DNA of 64,000 bases from Gnetum montanum (lineage: Eukaryota; Streptophyta; Gnetopsida; Gnetales; Gnetaceae): the NCBI GenBank assembly GCA_015680685.1, contig MNCI01016285.1:1-64000 (forward strand). Direction: 5' to 3'. Below the pieces are notes generated by a model. It had not been told where the DNA came from. It saw only the letters and a list, made by a program, of their open reading frames with translations, and searched no databases. A program made the position numbers and the translations under genes. Positions 1 through 12,612 of this stretch are shown piece by piece; position 1 is the first letter of the stretch, and every line of letters begins with the position of its first letter.

Positions 1-2015
1 GTTGAAGTAGAGAATCTAGATAGATAGCCATGTTTACCTAGGCTACAATCCAAGGGGTCAGATTTACCATTTGAAAGTGAAGATGTCAAAAGGTAAGTAA
101 AGCAACATCAAAATATTATGAAGTCAAAAATCTTAGTGCATGCATTATTTATAAGTTATAAAAGAAATGAAGGAAAAAGAGTTTGATACCAAAGCTTTCA
201 TTTGCATTAGAGAAACTTAAGAATTGACGTACAAGTAGATACAAAGCAACAACAAAGCTAAATGACAAGAAATCACAATGCCAAGTGGTAGTAGTAGGCA
301 GGAGGCTAGGGTGCATCTAGAAATAGCAAGGGATTGCCTCAACCCTATATACTCCCTCCTAGAGCTCAAATGTAAGTTATTCAAAGCCTAGTTTGGAACC
401 TTTGTAGAGTTTTACTATTCCTCTAGTTTTTTCCCAATCGTTGTGTTTGGATTTGTAGAATTTTAAGCAAATTTTCTAGTTATATGTAACATTGGGATTG
501 AATTCAACATCATTTAGTAGCTTAGAGTAGTTTTAAAGCTTAGATTAGAGCTTTTAAGTTTTAAGTTTATTGTGTGATCAAGAATCCCATCTCGTAACCT
601 TAGTTTTTGAGGGTTTTTAGGAAATTTGTAGTTTACGTAGCTATAAATCTTATGAATGTTTTAAGTTTATCTTGTTTAAGTGTAGTGTATAGAAAATGCA
701 TCAACTATCTTGGATTTCACCAAATTTGCTTCCTACATTAAGAGAAATCATGATTGTCATAGTGCATCAAATAGTGATCCTAGGCTAAGAAAATTTGACA
801 ATTTTACACTATTTTTAGCTAAATTTGAAAAGTGCATTAGATAGTACTAGTAGAAATGGAGTAGAATTGATGTTTTCATGGGTAAATTCATAATCTCTAT
901 CGTAAATTCTAGAAAAATTTCATTTTGGAAATTTTCTTCATGAAGAACACGATGCGCGAAGAACATGATGTGAAGTTTTAATGTGAAGGCATTTGCCAAA
1001 TGCTTAAGTGAAGAAAAGGGGTAAAATGATGTTCCATGTCAAGGTGCATTTTAACATAGAATGTCTAAGTTCTGATGCGTATATAATGCCATCTTGAATA
1101 AAATTATGTTTTGATGTAAAGTGTTAATGTTGAATTGCTAAGATGACATGCCATGTAGAAAACTCAAGAAGAGTTTTAACATGAAACCAATGTATCTTAA
1201 GCATGTTTTAACGTTGCATCAATTAAATTTGAAGTTTTAATGTAAAGTTATATTTTCGATGCTAAAATCATTTGATGTTTGTTTTCAAGGATGTTGCAGC
1301 ATCTAGGCTCCTCATCGTTGAGCCTGTGTATTTCATCTTGGTAGACAAATGAAGCATCCTAGAAAATAAATAGAGGACTTTAGATCCAATCATTAGCAAG
1401 TCATTGTTCGATGAAAACATGCTCATGCCATAAAAGTTGTGGACATGGAGGGGAGCTATAGAATTCTTTAATTTTTGCATAATCCATTTTCATATGGTGA
1501 TTTGGATGGTTTTGAATAAAGAAGTTATTCTATGAGCCTTGAAGGGAATGCTACCAGGATTCTCTTCTAAGTTCATAGAGATAATCTTTTAGTTGACATC
1601 AAATATTAAGAAGTTCAAGAATGTCTTGGTTTACAAGAAATCTTTGGATAAGATGTGGAAGAGATGGAAGTATTGGTAATTCAAGGCCAATAGTACATTG
1701 CTTCTAGAAACTTATACTTCTAGGGCAATGTCTAACTAACCAAGCTTTCAAATTATTGTTGAGAGGTGAGTTAAAATTTTTAAGAGTTAAAGCAAAGCTA
1801 AGTTCATCTTATGTTGATTAAAACTAAATTAGAGGTTATTGTGCAAGTTTATTGATTTGAATATGCAAAGGCTTTTCCATTTGGCATGTTTGCAAAACTT
1901 ATTGCGGGACCTCTTCCAACATAAAAATTGAAGATCTCAAGTGATGTTCCATTTCAATGTGCAATATAAGAGGTTGAGACTAAACAAGTTTTGGAATGAG
2001 TAATATAATCAAGGA
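1..2015. repeat. Unnamed dispersed repeat, copy A
   Basis: This stretch is repeated in the same orientation at 44398-47279, with the same order of landmarks and only scattered substitutions. The second copy is longer only because a solo LTR sits in it. The match starts at the window edge, so the repeat probably continues to the left. In the second copy the sequence next to it (43370-44200) is a minus-strand Tat-like reverse transcriptase relic, so this may be an internal part of an old Tat/Ogre-like element. No convincing coding sequence is visible in it. Confidence 0.75.
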
Positions 2016-2625
2016 TGGATTTATCCATTATGGAATGAAGTCCACTAAGAAAATATAAAGTGGCCAATGAGGTTAAGGATTATCCTAAGAGCAAAGAATA
2101 AGTAGAAGCAGTTAATTTTTTGTGTATTTTTATTATTTATGATAGTTAGACAAAAGTTTAGATTAGCTAATGGTGATTTATGCTTATTTGTAACTCAAAT
2201 AAGCCTTGATGACACTAAATTTATTGATGTCATGGGAGTAATGGAGGAATTTAAAGCAAGGTCCACTAGTGAAGTGTAAAGCACTCAAAAGTGGCTATTC
2301 AAGGGAAAGAAAATGAGATAGTTTAATAAGTTTGAGAGGGTAGAAATTTTGTATGCTTTAGAATTAAAGAATCCCTAACCTAGTATGATAGAATGTGTTG
2401 GGATAATAATAGCTATTTAGTGGAGAAGAAAGTTTTTGCAGTTTGTGTAGATCCTAAATAAGCTCTTAAATTATTGTTGAGAGGTGAGTTAAAAGTTTTA
2501 AGAATTCAAGAAAAGTTAAGTTAGTCTTATTTGATTAAAACTAACTTAGAGGTTATTGTGCAGGTTTATTGATTTGCATATGCAAACTCTTGATCATTTG
2601 GCATTTCTGCCAAATGATGTGACTT
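1738..2625. repeat. Direct repeat pair of about 165 bp
   Basis: The segment at about 1738-1905 (containing attattgttgagaggtgag) recurs at about 2456-2625 in the same orientation with moderate divergence. The second unit lies beyond the end of the dispersed-repeat match to 44.4-47.3 kb, so it reflects an old local duplication or a second fragment of the same element. The DNA between the two units shows no gene. Confidence 0.6.
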
Positions 2626-2750
2626 GAGCGTGAGTAATCATTAGAAATACGACGTTGATGTTTAATTACTTCGATCAGGCTTTCAATCTTGTTATAATTA
2701 TGCTTGAGTGCAATAGCATTGGGATTATTGGGATCAGTGAAGATGACATT

Positions 2751-3101
2751 TCAATTTAGCTTGATAGCATTTTTTGTGTAGAGAAGATTGATAACATCCT
2801 TAACAACATCCCAAATCATTAATTCTATTAAATGTGAGACCACATCTATTACTTTCATTACCAGAGCTGCAAAATTCATTGCATAGGACCCAACTTTGAG
2901 GTCATGGACCAACCCTTGTACCACATGAATCACATTATTTAATCCATTGAAGGCATCTTGAATGGCTTGTCCAATGCTTTAATTAAGAAATACTCCATTC
3001 TTCATTCCAAAAACTTTCTCACTGGAGACATTGGTGCTGCTTACTGCATTAATCACCATCAATGTTATGATTGCCAAAAATAGAAAAAACATCTTTGCCA
3101 T
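2751..3101 (-). pseudogene. Small secreted protein, single in-frame stop
   Basis: Reading from the ATG at 3101 gives a 116-codon frame ending in a normal stop at 2751. Residues 1-22 look like a signal peptide: Met-Ala-Lys followed by a hydrophobic stretch and a small-residue cleavage region. The rest alternates hydrophobic and polar residues (for example VIHVVQGLVHDLKVG and ALVMKVIDVVSHLIEL), which suggests amphipathic helices. Codon 41 is TAA (2979-2981); otherwise there is no frameshift. I do not recognise the family. It may be a pseudogene, or the stop may be an assembly or allelic error. The HAK/KUP relic just upstream is on the same strand but is not obviously related. Confidence 0.4.
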
Positions 3102-3680
3102 CTCCTCCTATTTTTGTAATTCTTTTGTTTCTTTTTCTTTCTCCACTATAAGACTATAAGCTGTGATGGTAAGAAAATTGGATGTGCATTGATGAAAAAA
3201 TAGGCTAGCTAGTTGCATGAGATATAACATTGAAGTTATTGGATATGTTGCTGTTGTTGATGTACATAAGAATTAGAATAAGTAGTTTATGAGTGCTAAA
3301 CTTGAGCTTGATGCTGATCAGCTTCCTAGTATTACTAAAAACCACTTTGGTTATTCAGTTGGTTAAACTGTTATGGCATTTGAGATCATATTACTGAGAA
3401 TAGTTATATGAATTTGTTGAAAAAATATGGCTCTATTGAGGTTATAAGGGAAGTTGTACTTATGTATAGCTTTGGGATTTTTGTGTGTAGTATGGTCCAT
3501 ACAGTTGTTGTGCATGTGACCCAACCTGATATTATGATTGTAAGGATTGAGGTTGTAATACTTGCTAGGAATACTATTGGTGACTTTATGATTGAAATAC
3601 TGGCTACACCTATGTTTGGTATGATTGTTATATTGGTTGTTGGTATGATGCTTATGTTGTTTGCTGATATGCTTATTGGT

Positions 3681-4040
3681 GATTATATTGTAAGTGCCCG
3701 TTAAACCAAGGAAGGAAAACCAAATGTAAAGAACTAGTGTAAATGTTAAGTCTACATTGCTTGTTTCAAATTGTTGAATGCTAATCAAACCCACCAAGAA
3801 CATGATTGAGATTATGAAAGCTATATTCTAAGTGAAGCTAGATATTTGATATTGGAGACCACTCACTCTAGACATCATTAACATTACAGGAGTAAGTATT
3901 CCATCCCTAATCACCATCAAAGTACCCATAAGCGCTAAGAGCAATATAAAAGTTTTTAAACTTGAACTTTTTCTCAAGTGCTNGTGATTTGTAGTAGCAT
4001 TTTCACAAATTCCACCACCTCTTGTTCCCAAAACACTCAT
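3681..4040 (-). pseudogene. HAK/KUP potassium transporter relic
   Basis: The minus strand reads in one frame from 4040 to about 3684 with one stop (3828-3830). Two conserved blocks of plant HAK/KUP/KT potassium transporters are visible. The first is GTLMVIRDGILTPVM, matching the family's GTCMVIGDGVLTPAI. The second is GLISIQQFETS followed by LVLYIWFSFLGLTGTYNI, matching the next transmembrane block that ends in the IGxYNI motif. An N at 3983 interrupts the first block. Only about 120 of the usual roughly 780 residues are present and the upstream and downstream blocks are missing, so this is a gene fragment. The intact family moves K+ across plasma or vacuolar membranes. Confidence 0.7.
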
Positions 4041-5895
4041 TTTTTTGTCTCTTTGCCCCTTACGGACTTATTTCTTGGTTATTAGAAGTATCACATGGAC
4101 TTCTCATGGGAGGAGTCTAATAGTAAAATTCTTTTAAACCATTAGAATCATCATCATCATTATCATGAACATCTCCATGTCTTAGTTTCTTTGGATATGG
4201 ACATAAGTGGTTTGTTTCTTTATTCAATAATTGGCAAAAACTATTATTATTATTATTGTATTTTACTTTGGTTTCAAGGTTTATTCATGCTCTAATGATT
4301 ACATATTTTTATTGTTCATAGGTCTTGGGTTGTGACAGTGATGGGTTTGATGATGATGTTGATAGTGGTCCTCCTCCTCCTCCTTTGATGGCTTAATTTT
4401 GTCCACTAATAAACTCATTATATTTTGTTGTTTCTGTTGCATCATTGTTGTAGTTGTTTCTGTTTGGCTATCATAGCCTCAAAGATTTTTTATTATTTTT
4501 GTTGTCATTTGTTGTAGTGCAACTATGGTTATAGACATGAACATTATATTTTTTTTTTGTTATTTGACACACAGTGTGACCATGGCTACTATTTTAGACC
4601 ATCTGTATTTAGTGTCATGTTATATTTTAGTTCTGTGTTCTACACTACTCTTGTTTACAATTTTTAATTATTTTTAATGTTTTATATTTTTCTATACTAA
4701 GGCTATGTGGATCAAGATCTTAGAAGGGGAGTTTCCCAATTAAAAATTCACTAGCCATAAGAACACACCAAACTTTACATGGTTCTTTAACTTGGGTACA
4801 TTCACACTTAGTAGAATCCATGAACACCTTCAGAATTTGTTTCTTCAAAAATTGTGGTTTGAAGGACACCGCATCTCGTACAAGCTCTAAAATCTTCTTG
4901 AGAGTTTTTCATCATTGTAAAATCACTCAACTGCACAAGGTCCCAACAAGCTTAAAATATGATTTTAATGATCCCACAACCTTTACAGAATTGAGCTCCA
5001 CTCTAGAGTATTTTATATCGCAAAACCACTCAATCTCGTAGGATCCCGACAAGCTCAAAAACAATGTATTCTAAAAAGAAGCACATCAACCCAAAAAGGC
5101 TACAAAAAATAAGGAAAAGAACAAGGAAAGGACGTAACTAAATTTACGTATCCTTGCACTTGAAGCTCAATACAATTACAATCAAGAAAATGAAGTTACA
5201 ATGAAGAGCAAGAATAGAACTGCTTAGAATAGACAATAAAGAAATTTTGCATGAACAATGCTTGCATAATTTCCAAGATTTTGACATCATCTTATAGTCA
5301 TGGAGTTTCTAAAAACTCTTTGAAATTCATACAATGGCTACCAAATAGCTAGTGTATACATTTACTTTGAAGTTGAGATGTCTTTTCAAGATTACCTTAA
5401 ATGCAGGAGAGACATCTCCCTAGAAAGTGGAACATCTATAGTGAAACGTTTACTGTTGAGGATAGATGTCTACTATTTTTTTAAGATGTCTACTCAACTC
5501 TTGAACTATGAAATTTGAGGATTCTTGTTGTCAATTTGGCTTCTTGGCAATCCTTGGAGTATCTTCATTTGGCATGTAGACTTCATTTTCATCCATGCTC
5601 TAATCTTACCCATGTAGCCTTCATTTTGACATCTTGACGTAGATCTTGTTTTCTTGAGTTCTCAAATCTCTTTGTAGAGTTCTTGTTCATGTCCTAAAAA
5701 ATCATCGTCTACCACAAACATTCTATATTTTTCATTTTCCTTAAGGTTTTGACATACCAAAAGGTCAACAAGCTAGAAAGTTAAATTTGGCAATATGATG
5801 TAATAAAATGAAATACGTCAAACAAGGTGTAATTGTTAAAGTAAAAATTAGTGATGATGTATATGCAAAGAGGAAGGGAGAGAAGATACATATTC
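4041..5895. other. AT-rich DNA without a recognisable gene
   Basis: I see no supported coding region. It holds simple-sequence tracts (a TTA microsatellite at 4241-4258, TGATGATGATG and CCTCCTCC tracts near 4350-4385, and a T run near 4550). ORFs here are under 75 codons and show no family motif. Confidence 0.6.
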
Positions 5896-6055
5896 ACTAG
5901 CTTTAGGCCCTGGTAGGTCATGGTCTCACTAGTTTTAGACTTGAGCAAGCCATCATGTTGCTAGTTTTAGGTCTTTGTAGGCCATTTTCTTACTAGTTTT
6001 AAGCCTCGGTGAGTCATTGTCATGCCAGTTTTAGACCTTGGTGGGCTATGGCCAT
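5896..6055. repeat. 32-bp tandem repeat, five copies
   Basis: Five diverged units start at 5896, 5928, 5960, 5992 and 6024, each beginning close to CTAGTTTTAGGCC and ending near GGCCATGGTCT. The spacing is exactly 32 bp throughout although the units differ from each other, so this is an old minisatellite. It adjoins the downstream end of the minus-strand gag-protease relic. Confidence 0.85.
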
Positions 6056-9000
6056 ACTTGTATAGCAAGTATGAGATAATCTTGAAAGAGCATATAAAGA
6101 TAAAATAAATAGTGAAACATGATACAAAATTGCAAAAGTAAGTGAATGATTATTGATAAAGGGGCTTATTTTGTATGATAGATTAAGCGGCTTCTTTTGT
6201 ATGACCCTAGTTTTACCATTTCTTCTTTTCAATATGATTATTGGCAAGTGTTTTCGTTGATTGTTTAATGTTGTAGGTTTGACATTGTTAACATTATTAT
6301 TATTTTTGCCCCCATCTTGAGCATTAGAAATTTTATCCTACAACTTGGCAAGTGTTTTCGTTGATTGTTTAATGTTGTAGGTTTGACATTGTTAACATTA
6401 TAATTATTTTTGCCCCCATCTTAAGCATTGGAAATTTTATCCTAAAACTCCACCTTTGAACTTTGATCAATGTTGATATTGTTGACATATGGTAAACATG
6501 TGTTGTCCTCATGTATTACAATTGTCCCACCCTCATATTGTACATGAATCTCTTGATGTATGGAAGATGTGACTACCAAAACTTTATAAAGGATGGTCTT
6601 CCTAGGATCAAGTTAAAACCTAGTGTCTCTTTGACTACTAGGAAGTTGGTAGATGTGAAAAACTATTCTTTGGCTATGAAATACAAGGACATAGAACCTT
6701 GAACCACTACTCATGATCCATTGAATGACTTGAGTATAGTGGCATAGGTTTCTTAGATGCTTTCGGTTAAGCCTAGTTTCTCACCAACGATAAATGGTAC
6801 CACATTAGTTGTGGCCTTGTCATCTACATGAACATGATGAACCTTACACCTATCAACATGTATGGCAATTTGTAGCAGATGGCACTTCTCCATTTCTTAA
6901 GCCAATCTTTACTTTGCTATCATGAAAGGTGAGTTTAGTTTAATGTTTATCCTCTCTAAGTAAGGTTTTCTCAACGATGGAGTGAATGGGCTCTTTATTG
7001 GTAGGCATGTCTTTTCTCATGGGAATAGAGATTAACACTTGAGCTAGTGCATCTCTATAAGGAGGAGAAGTCATGAATAGGTTGTATAGGTTCAATGACA
7101 TGTTCTTTTTTTTTAAGGACCATTTAGCTTATTTCAGTGTTGCAAGAAATTTATTTTCTTTGACTTGTGATTTTTGAGCCTTGGTGCTCTTAATTTTCTT
7201 CATTCTTCCTAGAGTTTTTGGCTCATGTCTTAGGGTATGTTGTTTGGGCGCCTTGCTCATACCTAGTTTGTGATGCTCTTTCGGTTGACTGGTTGATGTA
7301 GTTTGAGCAATGGTGTTTACAGGTAAGGCTACTCTTGGTGTAGATCTTGGTGGATTAGCTTGTTTCTAGGCATTTTGTTATTAGCTACCTTTAGTGGACT
7401 TAGTTTTTGGTTTAGCAAGAGGTTATTTTTGTTGCCTTTGTGGTGATGATTTATTGCTAATCTTTGAGTTATTAGACACAACAGGTAAGTCTTGATCATG
7501 GGTTATTGTAGGTTTGCTTGTTAAAGGCAGAGGAACTTAAATAAAAAATGGTTCCCTAGCTTTAGAAGGTTGGTAAAATATCATTTGGATTGTGATTTTG
7601 ATGTCACTAAAGATGGAACATGTATAATAAAAGGCTTATTAGGGACTGGAGGTGGTGATACCTTAATGACAAAGGGATTTTTAGGCTTTATGTTCTAAGG
7701 TTGAGTACTAGTTGGTGGTACTTTGATGAAAAATAGCTGGTGGTACTATGAACGAGGATATGATGTAATAGTTTTTATTAGCATTTGGAGAGTTGGGCTT
7801 GTTGAACATTAGCTCTCCATGATTGATCATCTTCTGAAGGTCATCTTTCAATGCTAGGAAAAAATCAATTTCATGACCAGCCAATTAATGATAATGGTAA
7901 AACTTGTCAAGTTTAAAGTACTTTGGTAGTCTTGGATCATCCTTGGTTGCTAGCATTGGGTCTCTAGTTATCTTACAAAGACGATCATGCCTCTTACAAG
8001 ATTTCTCAGATAATTTCTTAAGTTGAATATAGTTATTTCTAAGTAACTGTTGTAGAAGCTTAGAGGGCTTCATAGGCAACTTAGTGTACTTTGAGTAATC
8101 TTTTTGCTCAAAATTTGATCTTGGTTGCCTGGGAGCATCGGAGGTGGATGGTTGAGATGGGTTAGATAATGTGTTATGTGATGATGATCTCCACCTTTCT
8201 ACTTATTTTGACTCTCTTATTATTACTTCCATGGTTGTTTATTCTTGTTTAGTTTTCTTCATATCTCTTCATGCATGTTGGTTTTTATAGACCACATAGG
8301 TCAAATTGTTACTAGCCTTGGCTACCTCCTCAATGTTGTTTGTTTGCTAAAAGGCTTGGCTTATTGATCAAAGCTCTAAATAGTAAATATTTAGCTTAAT
8401 GTAATCATTAAATGCTTCCTTGAAGATAACCAAGAGATGGGCTTTAGAGATAGGCTCGAGAATCTTGTTAAGCATTGCATTCCATCTTTGAATGAACCTT
8501 TAGATAGGTTTAGGTGGCCCCTACCTCACTTTTATGAGTTGGTCCAAGGTGGTGTCTAGCTTTAAGTTATATCTAAAGCAGTGGACAATTTGGCTTATCA
8601 AGTCTTCAAGGGAGGATACAAAACCTCTAGGTAAAGTTTGACACTAGTCGAAAGCCTTTCCCATCAAAGACATAGAAAAACTATGTAGTATTATATGAGG
8701 CCAAGCATGCAATAAGAGGCACCTAGATTGGAAGGTGACAAGGTGTGCATTATGGTCTTCTTCACCATTGTATTTGATGAAGCTTGGGGTAGGCATACTT
8801 ATGAATAATGTTATTTGAGGGATGGTAGGGCTGATAAGATCATCTTGATAAAAGTCCATGGCATTTATCATTTGGTTGGTACTAGCTTTGAGCTTCTGTA
8901 AATATTCAATGAAATCTTAGATCTTTTGGAAGGTTTGATCTAGGCGTTGGAGCATCTTTGTAGGCTACACCGTTTGTACTAATGGTTCTGAAGGAGGAAG

Positions 9001-9760
9001 AATGGCTTGGTGCCATGCAATAAACATTGGAATGGATTGGAGTGGTTGCATGACTATCATCACATAAGGGTTAAATAGCAAGAATGATGTTTCATTTAGG
9101 ACATGAGGGATGAAGGTAACAAAGGGGGTATGAGAGGCTTGTGAGTCCTAGGGTCTTGAAGAGGACTCCACTAGTATAACAAAAGGAGGTGGTGTGGTAG
9201 ACACCACTAGTGAAGATTGCATGGACCGAGGTTGAGTTGCAAAAGACATTGTTGTAAATAAGGAGGTGGAGTGGGAAGCTGGTTGGAATAGGTACATCAT
9301 GACAAAAGGTGTTGATGTGAACATGGAGGTAAATAAGAAGGTGGGTTGAGAAACTTGATTTGTAGAGGAGATAGGAGGTGCTTGGTTTATAACTGAGATA
9401 GGGGGTGTGGAGTTGGGGGTGGCTACCTCTGGAACTAACCATTGTAAAATATCCCCTAACAACATATTAGGTTCTTACTTAGCCCCAAATTCATCTTGGT
9501 CCTCTTGGTTTTAGTCTTCACTAATCTCCTCACTTGCCTCATCTATGTCGACTACTTGCATTAACATGTGCATATGAAGGCCCATTAGTTCAACTTGGTC
9601 ATAGGATGATGGAATATACTCCTTTCCATTTTGGTGGATAATCTCAAACCGACATCTGGACTCTAATTTTCTTGCATGGGATGAGGAGGTTGTCTTGGAT
9701 CTTAGCAAAAATAAAGTTTTAATACTACTCGTTAATGTTTTCATAGGCTGGATATTTTCC
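6000..9760 (-). pseudogene. Tat/Ogre-like Ty3/gypsy gag-protease relic
   Basis: The minus strand carries decayed gag. At about 8871-8644 it reads PSFIKYNGEEDHNAHLVTFQ then a region ending in LMGKAFDW, the pattern of the Ty3/gypsy retrotransposon gag domain (F-x-G-x-x-D-P-x-x-H-L and F-P-x-S-L-x-G-x-A-x-x-W). At about 7930-7800 comes FYHYH...GHEIDFFLALK, resembling the CHYH..GHDTEDC nucleocapsid block of Tat/Ogre elements. Upstream (9092-9744) is a low-complexity N-terminal region. About 7500-6500 should be the protease region, but I cannot point to an active-site motif. Stops and frameshifts are frequent. Gag packages element RNA in cytoplasmic particles. No RT follows within 6.0-2.0 kb, so the element is truncated or split. 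Confidence 0.7.
6241..6448. repeat. 104-bp tandem duplication
   Basis: Two adjacent copies, 6241-6344 and 6345-6448, differ by only a handful of bases (for example ATTATTATT against ATAATTATT, TTGAGC against TTAAGC). It is much younger than the surrounding decayed element. Confidence 0.95.
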
Positions 9761-10330
9761 CATCCACCTAAGGGATCATCTATGTTCTATTATAGATAGA
9801 TCCCTAGGATCATAAACGTGAACAACTTCTTTGTTTGAGGCCATATGTATGATGTTGTATGGTAAAATAGTGGAGTGGCGAAAAGACATAAATCAAAGGA
9901 TGATGCCATGGAAGATACAAATAAGAGTTCTCCACTATGTTCTATAATCTATGATGGTACACAAAATTTCAAGGTATGACATATTAACACAAATGTTATT
10001 GAATTTTAATGATGTATGAAGCATTGTGGAAAAAGGTAGTTAACTACAGAAAACAAATTGAACATAAACTTGAGAAAGAAGTTTTAGAAAATAATTAAAG
10101 AACATGAATTTACAAAAGACATTGTATGTAATTCACTATGTGAAAGAATTAAAAATGTAATTTTAAAATTGAAGACTAGCAAGAAAATGTGGCAACTCAT
10201 CCAATAAAAATATAAAGAAAAAAGGGCACAAATCAATGACAAGAAAAATTAGAAACTATAAAAGGTCAAGATTAGCTATACTCAAGAATAAGACAAAGCA
10301 ACTCCAAAGTGCATCCTAAAGAAGGGATTG
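9761..10330. other. AT-rich spacer between two relics
   Basis: It lies between the N-terminal end of the gag relic and the truncated end of the LINE relic. It may contain the leader or LTR end of the gypsy element, but I could not find an LTR boundary, primer-binding site or coding region. Confidence 0.4.
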
Positions 10331-12030
10331 TTAGTTCTAGTAAATAACTCTTAAGACTACATTCATATATTTTTTCCTTAATTGCTAGGGTGAGACTGTA
10401 TTGATATTTTTTCCATTCATATATTTTGTTGTTTGAGAAACACTTGGAATTTGCAACAAAAACTCAACACGATGATGGCAAGACTCCACTAAATCTTCTC
10501 TAACTTTCAACTTCTCAATAAAATTAATATCTTCATAAGAACATAAAAGCAAATGAATGCAAGAGTTATCTTGAGGTCCCATGAAAGTAAATGATGAAGA
10601 TTGAGAAAATCTAGCAAGTTCATTGCAAATAAGAAGATAAAAAACGTTTTGTCTATTCTAATAATTGTTGGTCCATCTTATTGATAGTGCCATTTGTAGA
10701 ATGTTGGGTCCAATTGTAATCTTCAATAATATCTAAAGTACCAACATTATTTTGCCATTGAATAATTTTTGTTTGCTTTGAATCTATGCTTGCATTAAAA
10801 TCTCCACAAATAAATACTTATCCTTTTATTGCAAATTTCACAATATCTCTACCTAAGAATTGAAAAGAATGATCACGAGATAGCTCTATAGAATCATACA
10901 ATGTAGCATCTCTAGGAAAAAAACTAGCATACGGTAAGGAATGCCCAACTATGTTGACATAAGATTTTTAGCCAAATATATTATTTATGATCATCAATTC
11001 TTTTTAAAGCACATAATTTTCAAGAGATTTCCTCACTAACATTATAATGCCTGTAGAAGGTTTATCTCTTCACCCTACTCTTGTATTCCTTGCAACAAAT
11101 TTAATAAATCCAAGAACTACAAAATCTAGAGAACCAACATCTTCCTAAGATTCAATAAAACCAAAAATATCAAAGTTATCAAAGAAGCTAATACTAGTCA
11201 AAGAATCAACTTTATTTGCACTTTCATCATCAATGTTAATAAATCCACACCTTAAAGGGCCTATACATTTTTTCAATAATTTTTGGAATACTACTGATTT
11301 GTAATGACTGACACGTTGCTAGCATTTAGGTATGCTACCAAACACTGTTCACAATCTTGTCTTACACTTTTTCCATTGTTCAACGCTTTCTGCAAGTTTC
11401 TTTTGAATAAGATCCTCATTTATCCAAATCTTTTTCCTATTCTTGGTGTATTTCATGTGGCTTTGATGTCTCCAAGCATGCACTCTATCTTCTACATCAT
11501 GAAACTTAATGATTAAATAATGGGGGTTTTCATGTCATTCACCTAAAACCTTAAAAAACTTTATAAATTTTTGGAGACGTGATATGTATATCATCTATAA
11601 GTTTTCCAAATTCCTTAAATAAACTTTCATCTATTTCACCCTTTGTCTTTGGGATACCTACAAAACACAGATATTTTTCTTTTGCCATTTTCTCATCTTG
11701 CTCTTTCAAAGCTTTCGTGATTGTAGATTTGGTCTTTGTCTATGTTTTTTCAAAATTAGATTCATTTTTATTTTTCTTCACCTTGGCTTCAAGTTCTACT
11801 AATTTCAGTAAAATCTATTCATTATTGTTTGAAGCAACATTAGTCTCCTTTCTTTTCTCAAGCTTCTCTTTGAGGGCTAATACCCTTTGAAAAGTTTCTT
11901 TATTTTGTTAATGGATTTTATCCAGCAATATCATTTTGTTAACCATATATTTACATTGTGCAAGTGGAATTTTCTTGAAAACAGTTGCATTTACAGATTT
12001 TTTTGGTGTACCCTATGATGATGCCATGAT
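10330..12030 (-). pseudogene. L1-type LINE relic: ORF1 plus endonuclease
   Basis: On the minus strand, about 12030-11500 encodes an ORF1-like product: a Lys-rich coiled-coil stretch (VLALKEKLEKRKETN, then LELEAKVKK-type heptads) followed by YLCFVGIPKTKGEIDESLF, which resembles the RRM-like part of plant LINE ORF1. About 11300-10380 encodes a decayed AP-endonuclease, with IFGFIES near its N terminus, a GIIMLVRKSL-type strand and ISICGDFNASIDS, which carries the diagnostic GDFN motif. ORF2 stops near 10380, before any reverse transcriptase. LINE copies are normally truncated at the 5' end; here the 3' half is missing, so a later deletion or insertion cut it off. Many stops make it inactive. Confidence 0.7.
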
Positions 12031-12059
12031 AAAATTCTCAAATTTCTTTGGCAAATGAC

Positions 12060-12400
12060 TCAATTTCTTTGGCAACAAATCCACACCCATAAAATATTAA
12101 TCAGCAAATTTCTTTCCTCTTCTCAGTTCAATAAATTATATGCAAAGCTACATGAAAAGCAACTTATGACCTTGGCATTTTAGTCAAACAATATTAGATG
12201 AACCCCTCCTAACACTTACGTTACATAGTTGCTGAATATTTTGTGGCTATCCACGATAAATTGAATTGAGAATTAGCATGGCTGAATATCCATCATAAAA
12301 ACCTTGTGAGGCTTTCTCCTTGCATTGATTTTCAACTTTGTGACAAAACTCTGGTTTTATTTGACTGGCATTATCCATCAAAGTTGAAGTTTTGTCGTGA
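12060..12400. other. Upstream flank of the B3 gene
   Basis: No coding signal is visible. It separates the LINE relic from the promoter-proximal repeats of the B3 gene. Confidence 0.4.
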
Positions 12401-12406
12401 CACGAT

Positions 12407-12570
12407 GGGCATTATACATAAGATTGTTGTGGGTTTTTTGCACACTAGAGTTTTTCGAATTATTTTTAAAGCTGGAGAATTGGGCATGATACATAAGATT
12501 TCTGTGGGTTTTTTGCGTACTGGAGTTTTTCGAATTTCTGTGGGTTTTTTGAATACTGGAGTTTTAAAGC
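12407..12570 (+). repeat. Imperfect tandem repeats upstream of the B3 gene
   Basis: The block GGGCAT.ATACATAAGATT plus GTGGGTTTTTTG and GGAGTTTTTCGAAT occurs at 12407 and 12482 (75-bp spacing). A partial third copy beginning TCTGTGGGTTTTTTG follows at 12537. The array ends about 100 bp before the start codon of the B3 gene, so it lies in its likely promoter. It is open in one frame by chance, and I see no evidence that it is coding. Confidence 0.8.
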
Positions 12571-12612
12571 TAAGTGAAGAATTTCTCCAATTTTTTGAAC
12601 CATGAACCTTGT

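Noticed and set aside
3408-3704. 98-codon plus-strand frame rich in Val, Ile and Met
   Set aside because: It is antisense to, or beside, the HAK/KUP relic and low in complexity, with no family motif.
12306-12605. 99-codon plus-strand frame with repeated GFLxTGVFRI peptides
   Set aside because: The peptide repeats follow from the promoter tandem repeats. It ends before the B3 start and has no supporting signal.
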